Assembly: GCA_002306815.1 (NCBI GenBank)
Contig: DBTA01000019.1
Location: 45,856 to 87,333 of the forward strand
DNA from: Dehalococcoidia bacterium UBA1328
GTDB taxonomy: Bacteria; Chloroflexota; Dehalococcoidia; Lucifugimonadales; Lucifugimonadaceae
Length of the DNA: 41,478 nucleotides
Direction of reading: 5' to 3'
This document shows positions 17,447 to 25,784 of this stretch, piece by piece. Position 1 is the stretch's first letter; each line of letters begins with the position of its first letter. The position numbers and the translations under genes were made by a program. The notes beneath the pieces are model-generated. The model saw only the letters and a program-made list of their open reading frames with translations. It made no database searches and was not told where the DNA came from.

Positions 17447-17530
17447 CGCCGTGCGTAAATGCGGCTGGTTGGTGTGTCGGATGCAATACGATTTCGTGTT
17501 TCCACTCAACCGCCAGATCAATCTCAACTC

Positions 17531-18073
17531 ATGACTGCTGAACAAATCGTCATCGGACTAATCCGAATCGCTGGTTCGTTACCCGTGCTTCGCTGGGCGT
17601 TTGCCGGAGCGCTCATCGCCATAATTGTCGATTTTTCCGATTTGTTCTGGATGGGATTTCTCGATCTTGGTGGACTAAAGAACTATCAATCCTTCGACAA
17701 GTTCGCTGATCTGGTCTACATGTTCGCTTTTATATGGGTGGCGAACAAATGGACAGGAAGTGACCGTTCCATCGCCCTTTGGTTGTTCGGTTTCCGTATG
17801 ATCGGTTTGGTGGCGTTTGAGATCACGGAGGCACGACCGGTGTTGCTTATGTTCCCTAACGTATTCGAATTCTGGTTCGTGTTCGTTGCCTTACGAAAAC
17901 ACTACTACCCCAGATACGAGATGACACGAGATAGTGTTATCCGTTGGTTTGCAGCAATCTCTGTTCTTAAACTGGGTCAGGAGTGGGTCCTCCATGGCGG
18001 GCGATATCTAGATAGCTTCACGTTCTTCGAAGCAGTCGAAGCAATCTGGGACTTCTTAGCGTTCTGGCCTTGA
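17531..18073 (+). CDS. Integral membrane protein of unknown function
   Basis: I do not recognise a family. The 180 residues contain about five hydrophobic segments: around WAFAGALIAIIVDFSDLFWMGFL, LVYMFAFIWVA, IALWLFGFRMIGLVAFEI, VLLMFPNVFEFWFVFVAL and a weaker one near the C-terminus. Charged residues inside the segments (Asp, Glu, Arg) suggest a small enzyme or transporter rather than a simple anchor. The start is uncertain: ATG 17531 gives a compact membrane protein, while ATG 17459, close behind a TATAAT, adds 24 polar residues. It is divergent from the aldo/keto reductase. Confidence 0.6.
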   Translation: MTAEQIVIGLIRIAGSLPVLRWAFAGALIAIIVDFSDLFWMGFLDLGGLKNYQSFDKFADLVYMFAFIWVANKWTGSDRSIALWLFGFRMIGLVAFEITEARPVLLMFPNVFEFWFVFVALRKHYYPRYEMTRDSVIRWFAAISVLKLGQEWVLHGGRYLDSFTFFEAVEAIWDFLAFWP

Positions 18074-18460
18074 AGCGACTCTGTGTGGCCGTTTGGTTGT
18101 GATTCTACGAATACTACAAAGATTGCCTACTCCTCTAACCCAAGACCGACACACCATGTCATTGCGAGGAATAAGCAACGAACGACGTGGCAGCCCACAC
18201 ACGCAAATCAACCATCCCTCAAGACCCTGCCGGAGGGATCTGAGACTGCTCCTCTGAAGGTACCCTCACCTTCTAACAAACATCGCGGACTCGGTGGCGA
18301 AAGATCGTTTCCCCCGTGAATGAACGACTCATATCTCTCCACTGTGCTGTCGCTTAGGTCGAGATGAGGGGTGAGGTCGTTACTTAAGCAAGGTGGTGCG
18401 GTGTGGTGAACTCCGTTATGGGGAGTGGCGACTATCTGACCGCAGTATCGCCTCACTCAA
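18074..18460. other. 387-bp intergenic region rich in dispersed repeats
   Basis: No coding signal on either strand. It holds the GTCATTGCGAGG element (18157-18198) and oppositely oriented CCCTCACC / GGGGTGAGG blocks near 18260 and 18365-18375, with an AACGAC/GTCGTT pairing. It lies between the convergent 3' ends of the membrane protein and the gamma-glutamyltransferase. Confidence 0.55.
18157..18198 (+). repeat. Dispersed GTCATTGCGAGG-type palindromic repeat
   Basis: The sequence begins TGTCATTGCGAGGA and ends GACGTGGCAGCCCAC. This matches a widespread small intergenic element (GTCATTGCGAGG ... GCGACGTGGCAATCC) known from many bacteria, with imperfect ATTGC/GGCAG ends. Only one copy lies in this window. 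Confidence 0.55.
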
Positions 18461-20176
18461 CTACCAAACTAGAGCATCACCCTCACGTCTTGGGTCTGAT
18501 GCTGCGAACAACGTTCCGTTTTGAAGATCAACCTGGATGGCGCCTTCGCTTCCAGCACCACCCCAGTTGCCAGTCGATTCGATCAAATGGCCCTTCTGTC
18601 GAACCGCATCAATCACCTGCGCACCCGTTCGATCTTCAATTTGAAGAAAATCCGAGGTAGGTCGTGGTTCTGCTGACGACATTCCGGCCTGAACATGAGT
18701 CCAACGAGGTCCGTCTATCGCTTCCGCAACACTCAAACCGTAATCGAAAATGCCCGTGACAACCTGGAAGTTGGTTTGAACCTGCGTATCAGCGCCCGGA
18801 GTCCCGCATACGAGCTCTAGTCGGCCACCTTCTTCAACCGGCTTAGAGAACACCATTACCGGGTTCATCGTGTGCCTGACCCGCTGTCCTGGGTTCAGAT
18901 AGTCAATGTGGTCAGGATCGAGGTGCCAGTACGTCATACGGTTGTTCATGAGGATTCCCGTCGACCCGGCAATGACACATGAACCAAACATCGTCTGAAT
19001 GCTCTGAAGTTCTCCTACGGCGTTGCCCCACTGGTCGACCACGCAGAAGTGCGTTGTGTCGTTGCCCGCAGCGTGTAAACGACCGCCACGACGATGCTTT
19101 TTTGAACCGTCAGGTGAACGATCCATGTATGCCCATGGGTCGCCTTCGAGTACATCATCAGCTGATCGCTCAATGTCGATCAACGCAGCTCGTTCGGCAA
19201 GATATTCCCGGTTCAGCATACCTTCGATCGGGACATCAACGAAGTTTGGATCGGCGAGATACGCCTCGCGATCAGCAAATGCGAGCTTCTTCGCTTCAAC
19301 CATGAGGTGAATCGATTCAGGAGTCATGTACCCATACTGCTCCGGGTCGAATCGCTCGAACATTGCCAGCTCCTGAAGCAAAATATGACCACTCGTGTTA
19401 GGCGGAGCTTCGTATACGGTTCGTCCTCGGTAGTTCACTGCAACCGGCGCTTGCCATTCGACCTTGTGCCGTTTCAGGTCTTCATAAGTAAGTAGACCAT
19501 CGTTTTCTTCTGAATAACGAGATATCTCTCGCGCAATATCGCCCTCGTAGAACGCATCTCGTCCTTGCTCAGCGATCAAGCGATAGGTTTGTGCGAGATC
19601 AGGGTTTCGACGCATTTCTCCGGGTTTGAGCCAATTACCGTTGGGAGCAAAGACCGGACCGGACGTAGAGACACTACGCAAAACTGGATTGAGTGCTGCC
19701 ATCCGAGATTGAAATTCGGAAACAGGTACGCCATTTTCGCAAAGTTCAATGGCAGGCTCAAGACATCGCGACAAGGGCAAGGTGCCGTACCTTTCGTGAG
19801 CGCTCAGAAGAGCGTCGACGATACCTGGCACTGACGTTCCTAGAATCCCGGTTAAGGGTATGCCGTTCGGATACTTCTCAGCAGTCGCGGCTAAAGGTGC
19901 GGCTCCTGTGCCGTTGGCTACTTCTACGGATCGGTTCTCAGGGATATGGACCATCACGAATCCGTCACCGCCTATCGACGACCCTTGCGGCTCTGCTGGT
20001 CCGAGAGCGAATGCAACAGCAATAGCTGCATCAACAGCGTTTCCATCCTGGTGAAGAATCTGCATCCCCGCCTGGGCAGCCATCGTGTGGTTCGCCACCA
20101 CGGCTCCCTTGCTACCAATCTTGGGAGGTCTGTACGCCTCACCAACAAGTCCGTGGGGAGATGAGTTGATTTCCAT
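18461..20176 (-). CDS. ggt: Gamma-glutamyltransferase
   Basis: N-terminal-nucleophile hydrolase of 571 residues that cleaves or transfers the gamma-glutamyl group of glutathione and related peptides. It is made as a precursor that self-cleaves before Thr374 in GNDTTHFCVVD, giving large and small subunits. GSSIGGDGF near 66-73, the conserved GTSVPG, and the small-subunit NNRMTYWHLDPDH, GTPGAD and GPRWTHVQ blocks fit the GGT family and the YwrD-like branch. No signal peptide is present, unlike periplasmic E. coli Ggt, so it is probably cytoplasmic. It is monocistronic as far as can be seen. Confidence 0.92.
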   Translation of the reverse strand: MEINSSPHGLVGEAYRPPKIGSKGAVVANHTMAAQAGMQILHQDGNAVDAAIAVAFALGPAEPQGSSIGGDGFVMVHIPENRSVEVANGTGAAPLAATAEKYPNGIPLTGILGTSVPGIVDALLSAHERYGTLPLSRCLEPAIELCENGVPVSEFQSRMAALNPVLRSVSTSGPVFAPNGNWLKPGEMRRNPDLAQTYRLIAEQGRDAFYEGDIAREISRYSEENDGLLTYEDLKRHKVEWQAPVAVNYRGRTVYEAPPNTSGHILLQELAMFERFDPEQYGYMTPESIHLMVEAKKLAFADREAYLADPNFVDVPIEGMLNREYLAERAALIDIERSADDVLEGDPWAYMDRSPDGSKKHRRGGRLHAAGNDTTHFCVVDQWGNAVGELQSIQTMFGSCVIAGSTGILMNNRMTYWHLDPDHIDYLNPGQRVRHTMNPVMVFSKPVEEGGRLELVCGTPGADTQVQTNFQVVTGIFDYGLSVAEAIDGPRWTHVQAGMSSAEPRPTSDFLQIEDRTGAQVIDAVRQKGHLIESTGNWGGAGSEGAIQVDLQNGTLFAASDPRREGDALVW

Positions 20177-20421
20177 AAAGAGTCAATGATCCTTGAGATA
20201 CTCGAGTCGCTCTAGTGTTCAATCCAAACTAGGTTGTTGCCGAAGTCTAGCAGCGAGTATTCACTGGTGTTTTTGATTTTTTCGCTAGAAACCATAAGAC
20301 AGGGGGCGTTAGCGATGAGCACCGATATAGCTGGAAGACCGGACCTTAAAGAGGCCTATGTGGCTACACAGTTTTAGACTATCGCAAACAAGAATAATCT
20401 CTAACTAGGCAAGCTCCGCCG

Positions 20422-20988
20422 TTACGGTAAACCCTCTTCGATGACCTCATATGGCAAAACGAATCCGGCGTCCGAGAATGCGTCCCACACAAGGTTCATT
20501 GTCGCTGTGATTTCTTGCTTGGCAATGTCGCTAACGTTGCAGCTCGCAGCGCGGAAACAGTCACCTGAGTAGCGCTGTTGAATATCATTCAGATCATCGC
20601 AAGCGGTAGCAATGGCATTTGCATATTTACCTTCAGGAAGTTGTACGAGATTTTCCTCAGCGCAAGCACCACGTCTAAACGATACGTCATGCCAGTCGAG
20701 AGGCCCTTCAGCATTGATCATTTTCCTGGTTTGTACAGCAAGCCAGGGTGTGATTTGGCTCGGAATAACCACTGATGCCGAATTTATGCTGGCTTCCCGC
20801 ATTTCATCCTGCTTACTGAGCGACTCAAAACTGGCTTATGCGGTGCTAATCCAACCAGGTGCGAAGGGAGCAGAGATGATCCCAATAACTCCAACAACAA
20901 TCAAGGTGACCGTGATCATTGAGGGATTTCGAAGTTCGCGCCGTAATCGAGCGGAGCGCGAGGTTTGATTATCGAAGGAGAGATCCAT
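20422..20988 (-). pseudogene. Small membrane-anchored Cys protein, interrupted by TAA (paralog A)
   Basis: The downstream part (20422-20802 and a little upstream) encodes about 126 residues with four cysteines in GACAEE, TACDDL and GDCFRAASCNV. The same frame continues upstream to an ATG at 20988 and encodes a basic stretch plus a membrane segment (RRELRNPSMITVTLIVVGVIGII), but a TAA at 20836-20838 cuts it after 50 codons. The full length aligns with the neighbouring gene at 21136, including RNP, the membrane helix, WxxVSF, QLPxGKY and FSDA. I therefore read it as a recently broken copy. The cytosolic remnant could still be translated from an internal start. Function is unknown. Confidence 0.6.
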
Positions 20989-21135
20989 GGAGTATTGAAA
21001 CGAAACTTTCTGCGCTGAGTTGCATCACATGAAAGAAATACGCACCGAGAACGGCACGTCGACCAGCCCGAAAGATAATGTTACGACTGGCAAGAACGTA
21101 TAACCGCACGAAATGCGTCGAACTGGTTAGAATTT

Positions 21136-21636
21136 CTAGTCGCGTACCTGTCCGTGATCGTCAGACGTGAGCGGAGCCAGGTTCGCATCTGAGAACGCTA
21201 CCCTAAGCCGATCCAGAACGACTTGCAGATCTAACACGGCTTCTTCTCGGATGTTGCAATCCGCAGTGGTAGCGCAATCAGCCGCGTACTTCATCTGTAT
21301 CTCGTCCAATCTCAGACACGCCTGTTCAATGGCGTAGGAGTACTTGCCGACCGGAAGTTGATCCATGTGGGAATGCAAGCATGGACCGTGCTGGAACGAA
21401 ACGCTACGCCATTCGTTCGGGAGTTCCGCTTCTTGCATTCGATGAGCCTGCCTTCGAAGAAATGGATAGATCCAACTGGCGGCAGTCACGTTCACAAAAT
21501 GACGTTCACGGGCACGTTGAAGATTGCTCCAGTTCTCGTTGGCAATGCCAGACACTCGCGGATAAATGAGGATTGAAGGAATTGCGACGATTGCGAAGAC
21601 GATGAGCGCGATCGTCCGCATCGGTGGGTTTCGCAA
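21136..21636 (-). CDS. Small membrane-anchored Cys protein (paralog B)
   Basis: No known family recognised. The 166 residues have a basic N-terminus, a membrane helix (TIALIVFAIVAIPSILIYP, about 8-26) and an outward-facing helical domain with four cysteines (GPC, QAC, ADCATTADC) that could form two disulfides. It is the intact sister of the broken copy at 20422-20988; the pair arose by tandem duplication. The first codon is uncertain: TTG at 21636 or ATG at 21621. Similarity to paralog A extends about 17 codons further upstream (DDQSFRARARRH) with no ATG there, so a rare start codon such as ATT is possible. Confidence 0.55.
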   Translation of the reverse strand: MRNPPMRTIALIVFAIVAIPSILIYPRVSGIANENWSNLQRARERHFVNVTAASWIYPFLRRQAHRMQEAELPNEWRSVSFQHGPCLHSHMDQLPVGKYSYAIEQACLRLDEIQMKYAADCATTADCNIREEAVLDLQVVLDRLRVAFSDANLAPLTSDDHGQVRD

Positions 21637-21797
21637 ATGTCGACGAGCGCGAGCTCGGAAACTCTGATCGTCGTCTATATAAACAATTTCAGTTAATCCG
21701 GGCTGGCGTTTCTGGAACTAGCTCTTGCGCGGGTTTCCGTCGTCATTTGAATGCATACGGGAATTATTTTCGAGCATATTAAGCTAGAAAAGTTCGT

Positions 21798-23000
21798 TTA
21801 ATAAGGGTCGACTCTGAACCTCGCGACAACTTCCTCGTTCAGTTCAAAACCTAACCCCGGCCGGTCAGGTACTTCCATAGTGCCATCCCCAGCGATTTCG
21901 AAATGAGGAAGGAGTAGTTCTTCTACGAGTGGAGAACGCGGAAACGCTATTGGGAACTCGAAATACGGCATGTTTGGGATTACCGCGGCGAGATGAAGTT
22001 CAGCGGCGACGCCAATGACGTGACACCACGTATGTGTAACGCAAAGAGCGCCGAACTGGTAAGCATCCTCCGCAATATTCAGTATTTCGTGCATCCCACC
22101 GGCTCGAACGGAACTCGGCTGAACAACATCTAATCGCCCTCTTCGAAGTAGATCGGCAAACTCATGTCGAGTGCTAAACCCCCAATCTCCAACGGCGATC
22201 CGAACGCTTGTCGATTCGGCGAGTCGTCGGTACCCCTCGATATTGTCGGCAGGAAGTGGTGCTTCGATAAAGTATGGATTGAAATGTTCAATTGCTTCGA
22301 TAGTGCGAAGTGCCTGACCAACGTCTCGCCATCGGTTCTGAACGTCGATCATGAGATCGCGATCCGGACCAATGACAGATCGAGCCTTCTCGATAACCGC
22401 CACGTCGGTGTCGACATCTACATTGCCAAACTGCCCCTGCCACTCCTCGATTTTCACCGCCTTCAGGCCTCGTTCGACGGCTGTACCAACCCGCTCCTCA
22501 AGTTCGGCGAGACTGGACCCGGGGGGATAAACAGTGGAATAAGGAGTAACCCGCTTGAGAGGCTCGGTGTCGCTCGCTGCGGTAGTAAACGACTTCCATA
22601 TGAGTCGATGAACCGGTTTGCCCAACGATTTTCCGGTAATGTCCCAAAGCGCAGTTTCGATCGCACCGATCGCACCGATCACAACGCCGCGCCGACCAAA
22701 AACTCCGGTCGAGTTATACATCTTCTGCCATAGTCGTTGTACTTCAGTTGGGTCTTCGCCAATCAATAGGGCTTCTAAACCCAATGAGGAACGAATGATC
22801 GCGTCGATCACAAGGCTCGGGGCCTCGCACTGCCCGATTCCGCTAATACCCTCGTCAGTGTGAACTCGAACTACCGTGAGATCGTAACCGCCGGTACTCG
22901 CTGGACCTTCATCACCTTCTGAAAATGATGGATTCCACGAAGTGACGTTTCCGTCAGCATCGTCTCTTAGCGCGATTGTTTCTACAGAGGTGATTTTCAT
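21798..23000 (-). CDS. Mandelate racemase / muconate lactonizing enzyme family protein
   Basis: Enolase-superfamily enzyme of 400 residues. The N-terminal cap is followed by a barrel with Lys183 in VKIEEW, metal ligands Asp219 (MIDVQNRW), Glu246 (FIEAPLP) and Asp272 (VGDWGF), and His323 in VTHTW. The third ligand is Asp rather than the more usual Glu, and the Lys motif is K-x-E rather than K-x-K. This points to an uncharacterised subgroup of acid-sugar dehydratases or racemases; substrate unknown. It differs clearly from the ManD-like enzyme at 9954. The ATG at 23000 is preferred over an upstream in-frame start at 23039 that would overlap the deaminase gene. It follows that gene by 10 bases, so the two are likely co-transcribed. 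Confidence 0.83.
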   Translation of the reverse strand: MKITSVETIALRDDADGNVTSWNPSFSEGDEGPASTGGYDLTVVRVHTDEGISGIGQCEAPSLVIDAIIRSSLGLEALLIGEDPTEVQRLWQKMYNSTGVFGRRGVVIGAIGAIETALWDITGKSLGKPVHRLIWKSFTTAASDTEPLKRVTPYSTVYPPGSSLAELEERVGTAVERGLKAVKIEEWQGQFGNVDVDTDVAVIEKARSVIGPDRDLMIDVQNRWRDVGQALRTIEAIEHFNPYFIEAPLPADNIEGYRRLAESTSVRIAVGDWGFSTRHEFADLLRRGRLDVVQPSSVRAGGMHEILNIAEDAYQFGALCVTHTWCHVIGVAAELHLAAVIPNMPYFEFPIAFPRSPLVEELLLPHFEIAGDGTMEVPDRPGLGFELNEEVVARFRVDPY

Positions 23001-23010
23001 ATTTCGAGTC

Positions 23011-23526
23011 CTATTCGTTCGGCCGGTGTGATTCAGCACCTTCTGGCAATGGCACTCTGTTCACACCGTCAGGAAAATAGCTCTGGAGTCGCTCGTACTC
23101 TTCCTTTAGTTCGGGCTTGGGTTCCCACTCTTCTCCGTACCGAACTCCTCTGACCCCGGCTTGAAGCATCTCCTTAGTACAGCTGAAACACGGCTGCCAT
23201 GTTGTGTAGAGCAACGATCCTTCAACTGAAATGCCAAATCGTGCGGCGGAGAGCAAAGCGTTCTGTTCTGCGTGAACGCAAATGCACATGTCGTATCCAG
23301 TACCGGGCGGATAGAGGTTTTTGTTTGAACAGCGCGCACAACCACCTTCATCACAATTGGAGGTTTTGTGAGGAGTACCGTTGTAACCGGTCGAAACGAT
23401 GTGACCATCGCGTGCAAGAACAGCACCAATATGGCTTCCAAGGCAGTTGGCACGAGATCGTACGCCTACCGCAATCGACATCATGTATTCATCCATATCG
23501 GGTCGAGTTGATTTCGTGTCAGCCAA
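23011..23526 (-). CDS. Deoxycytidylate (dCMP) deaminase family protein
   Basis: Zinc-dependent deaminase of 171 residues, probably converting dCMP to dUMP for thymidylate synthesis. His85-Ala-Glu87 in CVHAEQNAL and Cys113-x-x-Cys116 in QPCFSC form the catalytic zinc site. GYNGTPHKTSNCDEGGCAR, with extra cysteines, matches the structural zinc loop of the ComEB/dCMP deaminase branch. The start codon is TTG (23526); the ATG at residue 11 is the alternative. It is divergent from trpB and probably leads the transcript containing the enolase-superfamily gene at 21798, with no obvious functional tie. Confidence 0.88.
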   Translation of the reverse strand: MADTKSTRPDMDEYMMSIAVGVRSRANCLGSHIGAVLARDGHIVSTGYNGTPHKTSNCDEGGCARCSNKNLYPPGTGYDMCICVHAEQNALLSAARFGISVEGSLLYTTWQPCFSCTKEMLQAGVRGVRYGEEWEPKPELKEEYERLQSYFPDGVNRVPLPEGAESHRPNE

Positions 23527-23696
23527 CTATCACCAGTTCCTCGTTACTGTTCTTTCCGTGAACAGCGTCTTCAGGCAGCGGTTGCCCGGTCGTTCCGCTG
23601 ATATCCTAGCTTGCGATACGCTGCTGCGCTCTTAATTCTCGATCGATTTCAGAGATTAGGTACCAACTTTTCAGCCATCCAAGTAATAATTTCTCG

Positions 23697-24923
23697 ATGA
23701 CATCCACTTCTTCAAATATCGACCACGAATCCGAATCGCTACCGAACTCACACGGTAGATTTGGACCATATGGCGGCAAGTTTGTTCCAGAAACCCTTAT
23801 GGCAGCTCTTACAGAGCTTGAGAACGCATTCGACGCAGCCAAACAGGATGATTCTTTCTGGGAAGAGTTCGAAGGCCTGCTCACCAACTATGTGGGTCGC
23901 CCTTCAGCGATGTATCACGCCAAAAACGTCTCTGAGAAGCTCGGCAGCACGCAGGTTTACATCAAGCGAGAAGACCTAAACCACACGGGTGCCCACAAGA
24001 TCAATAACGCTATTGGTCAGGCTTTGCTGGCGAAACGACTCGGTAAGAAACGAATCATTGCCGAAACAGGCGCCGGAATGCACGGTGTGGCAACTGCGAC
24101 TGTATGTGCCCAAATGGGACTCGAGTGCATCGTGTACATGGGCGATACGGACATTGCTCGACAGTCGCCGAATGTCTATCGAATGCGCGAACTCGGAGCG
24201 AAAGTTGAACCCGTAACTTCGGGGAGTCGCACACTGAAAGACGCTACCAATGAGGCGATTCGTGACTGGGTTTCTAACGTCGAAACCACTCACTACATCA
24301 TTGGAAGCGTGGTTGGCCCTCATCCATATCCGAAACTGGTCAGAGATTTTCAGTCAGTGATAGGCGTCGAGGCTCGTCAGCAAATAATCGACATGGCGGG
24401 GCGCCTCCCCGACTACGTTGTTGCCTGTGTGGGGGGTGGCTCGAACGCCATGGGAATATTCTCTGGCTTCCAGAAGGACGCCGAGGTAGGCCTGATCGGA
24501 GTTGAAGCATCAGGTGAGGGTCTCGACAAGCGACATGCTGCGACGATGACCAAAGGCCGACCAGGTGTACTGCACGGTTCAATGAGCTACTTGCTCCAAG
24601 ATGAGCATGGCCAGATCGTCGAGGCTCACAGCATTTCGGCCGGGCTCGATTACCCGGGTGTAGGACCCGAGCACAGTTACTTGAAAGACAGCGAGCGAGC
24701 CACTTACGTATCGGCAACCGATGATGATGCACTCGCAGGGTTCAGGTTCTTGAGCCGAACTGAAGGAATCATCCCTGCGTTAGAACCAAGCCACGCGATC
24801 GGATACATGATGAAGTGGGTTCCGACCCTCCCAAAGAACCAGATCGTACTTCTGTTACTCAGCGGAAGAGGTGACAAGGATCTCGACACAGTAGCCCGCG
24901 CCTCCGGTGTAGACCTTAGTTAA
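23697..24923 (+). CDS. trpB: Tryptophan synthase beta chain
   Basis: PLP-dependent enzyme of 408 residues that condenses indole with serine. Lys101 in HTGAHKINN binds PLP; GAGMHGVATAT, the GSRTLKDA substrate loop, VACVGGGSNAMG and the C-terminal LLSGRGDKD phosphate and product-site motifs are all present. The N-terminal GRFGPYGGKFVPETL is typical of TrpB1, the form that works with TrpA. No trpA or other trp gene lies in the window, so the subunits are encoded apart or trpA is elsewhere. The ATG at 23697 adds about 20 polar residues before the conserved core. Confidence 0.95.
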   Translation: MTSTSSNIDHESESLPNSHGRFGPYGGKFVPETLMAALTELENAFDAAKQDDSFWEEFEGLLTNYVGRPSAMYHAKNVSEKLGSTQVYIKREDLNHTGAHKINNAIGQALLAKRLGKKRIIAETGAGMHGVATATVCAQMGLECIVYMGDTDIARQSPNVYRMRELGAKVEPVTSGSRTLKDATNEAIRDWVSNVETTHYIIGSVVGPHPYPKLVRDFQSVIGVEARQQIIDMAGRLPDYVVACVGGGSNAMGIFSGFQKDAEVGLIGVEASGEGLDKRHAATMTKGRPGVLHGSMSYLLQDEHGQIVEAHSISAGLDYPGVGPEHSYLKDSERATYVSATDDDALAGFRFLSRTEGIIPALEPSHAIGYMMKWVPTLPKNQIVLLLLSGRGDKDLDTVARASGVDLS

Positions 24924-24940
24924 TCGAGATCCCTGCACAG

Positions 24941-24970
24941 GCTTACCTAATTCAGGGTCTTCAGGTAAGC
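24941..24970. other. Inverted repeat between convergent trpB and cytochrome c genes
   Basis: GCTTACCT and AGGTAAGC form a perfect 8-bp pairing around 14 bases, overlapping the last codons of the cytochrome gene. An outer CCCTG/CAGGG pairing is also possible. No T run follows on either strand, so a terminator role is only possible, not clear. Confidence 0.3.
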
Positions 24971-25387
24971 AACTAGATCGTCTATATCAGATTCTTTCAG
25001 GTTGGCGAAAGTCGAGGGCATCAGATTGGCGTAGCCATCTACCAACTCAGCCGCTGGATCAGTGATCGAAGTGCGAATGTATTTGTCACTCTTTGCGGAA
25101 ATGCCAGCAAGCCCCGGCCCAACAAGTTTGCTCGAATCAATATTGTGGCAACCGCTGCAACCCAATCCCTTGAACTTTTGTTTACCGTTTGTGATGTCGG
25201 GTCCAGTAGGCTCAGGATCACTTGTGTCGCCCTGATTTGCCGCAGTTGAGGTATCTTCTGCCGGTACAGGAGTTGTTGTCCCGAGCGGATTTTCTGTGTC
25301 TTCGCTGCACGCAACCAGAGCAAATACTGCCGCGGCAGCAAGCATCGAAACAACGGCTAATTTTGAACGATTCAACACGAATTGCAC
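24947..25387 (-). CDS. Lipoprotein class I cytochrome c
   Basis: Single-haem electron carrier of 146 residues attached to the outer face of the membrane. The N-terminal signal ends in a lipobox (FALVAC, Cys27). A Ser/Thr/Pro-rich linker (about 30-65) leads to the haem-binding Cys77-x-x-Cys80-His81. Met123 in NLMPS is the probable sixth ligand. This is the small soluble cytochrome c fold that ferries electrons to an oxidase. The start is GTG at 25387 with GAGG upstream. No other respiratory genes are adjacent. Confidence 0.88.
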   Translation of the reverse strand: MQFVLNRSKLAVVSMLAAAAVFALVACSEDTENPLGTTTPVPAEDTSTAANQGDTSDPEPTGPDITNGKQKFKGLGCSGCHNIDSSKLVGPGLAGISAKSDKYIRTSITDPAAELVDGYANLMPSTFANLKESDIDDLVAYLKTLN

Positions 25388-25784
25388 CTCAAGTTGATTA
25401 CAAAGATTCAGGGGATGAAAAGTATTCCCAACCCAAAATACCTACCATAAACTCCCCACAGTAGGTGACATTTCACCACGCGAAAAAGCATATTGAATGA
25501 GGTTTACGTGATGGTGTTGATTCACAAATTTCTCACACTGCTTCAGGTCAGCCCACTCTATATTCGGTCTATGTCTCAGCTAGGACGCCTGGCAGCCATC
25601 CAGAGCACTTAGATTGTGCCGTAAAACGGGTCGAAAAACGACTGGATTTGACCACGTAACTGCTTCGCACTACTCCGTGTGAATCTAGCGTATTCGCATG
25701 CAGCATACTCACGCGTCTGGACAGTAATCGGTAACATCTCTGCTTACCAGATCACCCATATAAGAACAGAATGCTGATCATCGC
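25388..25784. other. 397-bp divergent promoter region
   Basis: Lies between the cytochrome c gene (minus) and the CoA transferase (plus), so it must carry both promoters. A TATAAG at 25759-25764, 21 bases before the CoA transferase ATG, is a plausible -10 box without a clear -35. CCTAC/GTAGG at 25441-25465 can pair. I see no gene in it. Confidence 0.4.

Noticed and set aside
20836..20838. Recoding of the in-frame stop in paralog A
   Set aside because: The codon is TAA, which is not used for selenocysteine or pyrrolysine, and no Cys lies at the matching place in paralog B.
22655..22682. Short tandem repeat of gatcgcacc units
   Set aside because: It lies inside the enolase-superfamily gene and simply encodes the VIGAIGAIE segment, which is part of the conserved fold.
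25515..25616. Small plus-strand frame starting MVLIHKFLTLLQ in the cytochrome c / CoA transferase gap
   Set aside because: Only about 34 codons, no ribosome-binding site and no conserved feature; more likely part of the promoter region.
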